DNA of 5,576 bases, taken from Sedimentisphaerales bacterium (GTDB lineage Bacteria > Planctomycetota > Phycisphaerae > Sedimentisphaerales > Anaerobacaceae). Under the pieces are notes generated by a model. That model was not told the origin of the DNA. It made no database searches and saw only the letters and a list, made by a program, of their open reading frames with translations. Within the stretch, counting starts at the first letter, position 1, and the number at the start of each line of letters is the position of its first letter. Below are positions 1-4,100 of this stretch, one piece after another. Location: the NCBI GenBank assembly GCA_016933985.1, contig JAFGTU010000018.1, positions 1-5,576 of the forward strand. Reading direction: 5' to 3'. Both the position numbers and the translations under genes were made by a program.

Positions 1-87
1 ATTAACGAAGTAATGGCCCACTCCCACGCCGAGGCGTCGGACTGGATCGAGCTGTATAATACCACCGACGAAGAGATTGACATCGCA
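1..87. repeat. 87-bp exact terminal direct repeat, left copy
   Basis: Bases 1-87 are identical, base for base, to the last 87 bases of the window. The repeat encodes 29 whole codons at the start of a lamin-tail domain (motif I-N-E-V-M-A, then D-W-I-E-L-Y-N). The two copies sit at the extreme ends, and an odd-length overlap of this kind is what a short-read assembler leaves when a contig closes on itself. It could also be a true repeat shared by tandem paralogues. The identity is seen directly; the cause is inferred. Confidence 0.97.
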
Positions 88-975
88 GGCTGGTACCTAA
101 GCGACAGCTCTTCGGACCTCAAGAAATACCGTATAGCCGCCGGCCAGAAGATTGGCCGCCATGCCTACAAGCTCTTCTACGAAGCGACCAACTTCGGCGC
201 TTCCAGCTCCGATCCTGGCCGAATCACCCCATTCGCATTTAGCGAAAACGGCGAGGCCGTGTATTTGACCTCCGCCGAAGGCGAGGTCTTATTAGGCTAT
301 CGCGAGTATGAGGACTTCGGCGCCTCGCCGACGGGCGTATCGTTCGGTCGATACTACAAGCCCGGAACGGACAACTACAACTTCGTAATGATGGACTCCA
401 ACACCCCCGGCTGGGCCAACTCGTATCCGAAGGTCGGGCCTATCGTGATTAACGAGATTATGTACAACCCGGCTTCGGGCAACCAGGACCAGGAGTACAT
501 CGAGCTTTACAATATCACCGCCGGCGTGGTGACGCTGTACGATTCGGCAGAGCATCTGCCGTGGAAGTTCACCGACGGCGTCGATTATACGTTTCCGGGC
601 GGTGCGGGCCTTACAATACAGGCGGGCGGATACGCGGTTATAGCGAAGGAGACAACGACTTATCTGGCCGAGTACGGGTCTCCTCCGTTCGGGGTTTCGC
701 TTCTCGGCCCCTATTCCGGGTCGTTGAGCAACGGCGGCGAGAAGCTCGAATTGTCGATGCCGGGGGACGTGGATGAATACGGCACGCGGTATTACATCCG
801 CATCGACCGGGTCAATTACAGCGACGGCTCGCATCCCGGTAGTGTGCCCGGGGGGGTGGACCTGTGGCCCGTTGAGGCCGACGGCGGCGGAAAATCCCTC
901 ACTCGCAAGGTCCCCGCAGACTACGGAAACGACCAGGATAACTGGACGGCGCAAGACCCGTCTCCAGGCGGGTGA
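1..975 (+). CDS. Lamin-tail-domain protein, C-terminal 324 residues (5' end outside the window)
   Basis: This is the 3' part of a gene, open from base 1 to TGA 973-975. The first ATG (13) lies inside a conserved domain motif with no ribosome binding site before it, so it is not the true start. Two LTDs are visible. The first covers about residues 1-140, with I-N-E-V-M, D-W-I-E-L-Y-N and a closing F-G-R-Y motif before a D-S-N-T-P-G-W end. The second covers about residues 148-324, with I-N-E-I-M-Y, E-Y-I-E-L-Y-N, F-T-D-G-V and S-N-G-G-E-K-L-E-L, ending W-T-A-Q-D-P-S-P-G-G. LTDs are immunoglobulin-like beta domains common in large exported bacterial proteins. Nothing catalytic is seen, and no PEP-CTERM, LPXTG or membrane anchor follows the last domain. 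If the window is circular, this is the C-terminal part (residues 1479-1802) of the protein that starts at 1056. Otherwise it is the end of an upstream paralogue. The reading frame and LTD calls are firm; gene identity depends on the junction. Confidence 0.9.
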   Translation: MNEVMAHSHAEASDWIELYNTTDEEIDIAGWYLSDSSSDLKKYRIAAGQKIGRHAYKLFYEATNFGASSSDPGRITPFAFSENGEAVYLTSAEGEVLLGYREYEDFGASPTGVSFGRYYKPGTDNYNFVMMDSNTPGWANSYPKVGPIVINEIMYNPASGNQDQEYIELYNITAGVVTLYDSAEHLPWKFTDGVDYTFPGGAGLTIQAGGYAVIAKETTTYLAEYGSPPFGVSLLGPYSGSLSNGGEKLELSMPGDVDEYGTRYYIRIDRVNYSDGSHPGSVPGGVDLWPVEADGGGKSLTRKVPADYGNDQDNWTAQDPSPGG

Positions 976-1055
976 GAAATGTGCCGATAAACTTACTGTG
1001 CGATGCAGCTTCACTGCACCTTGATACAGCTTACTACGATGAAAAAGGCAAAAAC
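976..1055. other. 80-bp intergenic gap, no clear promoter or terminator
   Basis: This is the only non-coding DNA in the window, between TGA 973-975 and ATG 1056. A weak hairpin is possible (TGCAG 1004-1008 with CTGCA 1014-1018, 5-base loop), but no T-run follows, so it is not an intrinsic terminator. TTGATA at 1021-1026 resembles a -35 box, but no -10-like hexamer lies 16-18 bases downstream. An imperfect direct repeat is present: CTTACTGTGCGATG at 992-1005 and CTTACTACGATG at 1030-1041. The short gap and lack of a terminator fit read-through transcription from the upstream LTD gene, or from the same gene's end if the molecule is a circle or array. Confidence 0.75.
1045..1048 (+). promoter_or_regulatory. 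Ribosome binding site for the gene at 1056
   Basis: AAGG at 1045-1048 lies 7 bases before ATG 1056, a normal Shine-Dalgarno position. It decides the start. The reading frame is also open upstream (GTG at 972 and 981), but those starts lack a comparable site, and only ATG 1056 places a signal peptide at the N-terminus. Confidence 0.7.
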
Positions 1056-1127
1056 ATGAGAACAAAGCTATTCCCGATAATGGTGCTGACTTTATGTGTG
1101 ATGGGCGGCATTAGCCGGGTCAGGGCT
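1056..1127 (+). other. Signal peptide (residues 1-24)
   Basis: The N-terminus has basic residues R2 and K4, a hydrophobic stretch from about L5 to I19, and a likely signal peptidase I site after V22-R23-A24. C14 is preceded by L-T-L, which does not fit a lipobox, so a lipoprotein is unlikely. The call supports export through the general secretion route and also supports the chosen start. Confidence 0.8.
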
Positions 1128-4100
1128 CTTCCCCTTATTACGAAGGTGGATCGAACCGATGGCACAACAGGCAATCGAGCGCCTATCGGCGCGTTCAACA
1201 GCGAGACGGATCCCCTGCCGTCCGAGGGCGGCCTGGCAAACGGCCTCTACTGCTTTTCCGATCGCACTTATACCTGGACAAACATGGTCCCGCAGATGGC
1301 CGGGCAGGAGTACGTCCGCACTTTCAACACAGATAAGGGCGACACCGACGCTGATGTCATTTACAGAGTTACAATTTCAGGCCCCGGTATGTTCTGGATC
1401 GCTATGGACGACCGCTTCCCCGGCATACAGTCCCTGGTGGATCAGACCGTGGCCGACTTTGCCTCGCCCGGGACTTTTACCGATACCGGCTATAACTTGT
1501 TTATCGGCGGCGACAGCGATCGTCCAATGAGCGTCTTCAAGTCGTCGGCGACCAGTCCCGCGGGGACCTACAACTTTCGATACTCCGCGTATACCAACAA
1601 CTATTACACCATCGGCATCGACGCCCCGGCGGGCAACCAACCCCCCGATGTGGACGCTGGCAATGATACGGAGATCACAATGCCCGCGCGCTCGGTTGTT
1701 CTGGATGGAACCGTAACAGACGACGGTCTCGGCAATCCGGCCGGCTACCTGGCCAGGCAATGGTCCAGGTTCAGCGGACCGGGCCAGGTCGAATTTCAGC
1801 CTTCCGCAACAATTGACGACCCTACTGCAATCTTTGAAATGAACAAATACGGCGTTTACGTCCTGAAATTGTATGCTACCGACGGAGAGCTCGACGACTT
1901 TGATACCGTCACGATAACCGTCAATGAGCCCGATTGCCCCGTCGGCGATATGAACGGCGACTGCCTCATAGACCAGCAGGACTTCTGCCTGTTCGCATTG
2001 GAGTGGCTGACAAATCCGGGCGGCCTCGCCGATTTCAGCGGCGACAATTATGTTGATTTTTCCGACTATAAGTGGCTCGCGGAGAACTGGCTTGTCAATA
2101 ATCAATCCGGCTCACTGCAGGTCACGATCTATCCCGAAGACGTTCGCGGTATCGGGGCGTATTGGCGGGTGAACGGGGGCCTATGGCGCAACACCGGCGA
2201 TATCGAAGATGCTCTTCCAATCGGCACGAGCACGGTGGAGTTTTCCGAGCTGGATGACTGGAATAAACCGGCCGATCAGCAGGTCGAGATTCTCTATGGC
2301 CCGTTGAATCAGGCCAGCGGCACATATCAGCCGCATACGGGTTCTTTGCGGGTGAATATTTCACCCCCGGACGTCCTGCCGGATGCCAAATGGAGGCGAT
2401 TGGGTCAGACCACCTGGCGAGACAGCGGCTCCACCGAATCCAGCGTGCAGGTCGGCCCTCATATAGTGGAATTCAACCCGGTAGCTGGCTGGTTGACTCC
2501 CGCCGCCCGCGAGGTCGTAATTGCGCAGGATACCCTATATACGCTGGCGGCCGAATACACCGATCTGGGCGACCTGACGCTTCGAATCAACGAGTTCATG
2601 GCCGCCAATTCAAGCGAGACCGGAATTATGGATGAGTACGGCGAACCCGACGACTGGATTGAAATCTATAATGCCACCGATTTCGATGTCGATATGGCCG
2701 GTATGTATATCGCCGACGACCAGGAAATTTGGCGCATCCCCGCCGGCTATCCCACGCAGACAACCGTTCGAGCGAAGGGATATATCGTCTTCTGGGCGGA
2801 TAATGAGGAAGAGACCGAAGGTCCTCTGCACCTGCCCTTCAAGCTCGGCGTCGGCGGCGACTCAATCACCATCTATGATACGGACGCAACCACGATTATA
2901 GACAGCATCACCTTTGGCTCGCAGATATGGAACGTCTCTTACGGCCGCTACCCCGATGCCGCGAACGACTGGTATTTCTTCGACGACCCCTCTGCGGGGG
3001 AGGAAAATGATCATGCCGGCGTCGCAAATCGGGTGGCGGATACCAGCTTATACCCGGATCGCGGTTTTTATGATACGCCCTTTGAGGTGACCATCGAAAC
3101 GAATACACCGGGCGCCACTATCTACTTCACCACCGACAGCAGCGATCCTATCGTCGACGATTCTCCCACGGCTTCGGCCCAGATTTATAGTCTCTCGAAC
3201 AAGCCTTACATAGCCACGACTACCTGCCTGCGAGCGGCGGCTGTCAAAGCAGGGTGCCTATCCACCAACATCGATACGCATACCTACATCTTCCTCAACG
3301 ACGTGCTTGAGCAGGCCACGAATCCGTCAACCGGCGCACAAGTCGTACCCGCCGGCTATCCCACGCAGTGGATTTCCCCGGCTACGGTTACGGGCGATTA
3401 TCAGGTTGATCCTGATATTGTGAATCATGCGAATCCTTCGGACCGTTTGACGGTTTCGGATCTGCGTGCCGCGCCGACGATTGTCATGACAATGAATATC
3501 GACCGGTGGTTTAGTCCGTCCATCGGAATTTACGTAAATGAGTCTCTATCCAAGAGCGGTAAAGAGTATCCCTGCTCATTCGAATACTTCGATCCCGACG
3601 GCAGCGGTAAGAACGTGCAGCAAAACTGCGCCGTTGCCATGGCCGGCGGAGTCAGCGGAGGCGGCACCAGTCTGGATCGTTGGAAGACGTTTAAGCTTTC
3701 GATGCGGCCACGCTTCAAGACGCAGACCGATGACGGAACCAGCACCGGGGGCGGAACGAAGCTGAGCGAACGAATCTTCCCGGATTCTCCGGTCAATGAT
3801 TTTGACTCGATTGTGCTTGATGCGGTTCTCAACCACTCCTGGCTCCATAGCGCCCAACACACAGAGGCCCGTTATGTCCAGGACCAGGCGACATCGGACT
3901 TTCACAATGCGATGATGCCGAATCATTCTCCGCACGGCGCTTATGCCCACGTGTATATTAACAATCTGTACTGGGGTATGTATTATATTCACGAACGTCC
4001 GGACCATTCCTGGGCGGCTGAGACCTTCGGCGGCAACAAAGACGAGTACGACGCGATTAAGCACAGTGCCAGTACTGTGATTAACAGCGCCGTTGGAGGC

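Noticed and set aside
13..15. ATG 13 as the start of the gene ending at 975
   Set aside because: It lies inside the conserved LTD opening motif I-N-E-V-M, the frame is open to base 1, and the same codons appear mid-protein at the right end.
942..975. A frameshift near the stop that would let ribosomes circle endlessly on a 5489-bp circle (length not divisible by 3)
   Set aside because: A -1 shift here would enter the open frame, but I see no slippery heptamer and no downstream structure, so there is no positive evidence.
1004..1018. Hairpin as a transcription terminator
   Set aside because: The stem is only 5 bp and no T-run follows.
1021..1049. Promoter with TTGATA as the -35 box
   Set aside because: No hexamer resembling TATAAT lies at the right distance.
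972..1055. Upstream GTG starts (972, 981) for the large gene, including a GTGA overlap with the stop at 973-975
   Set aside because: The frame is open back to 942, but the added residues are not signal-peptide-like and lack a good ribosome binding site. ATG 1056 has both.
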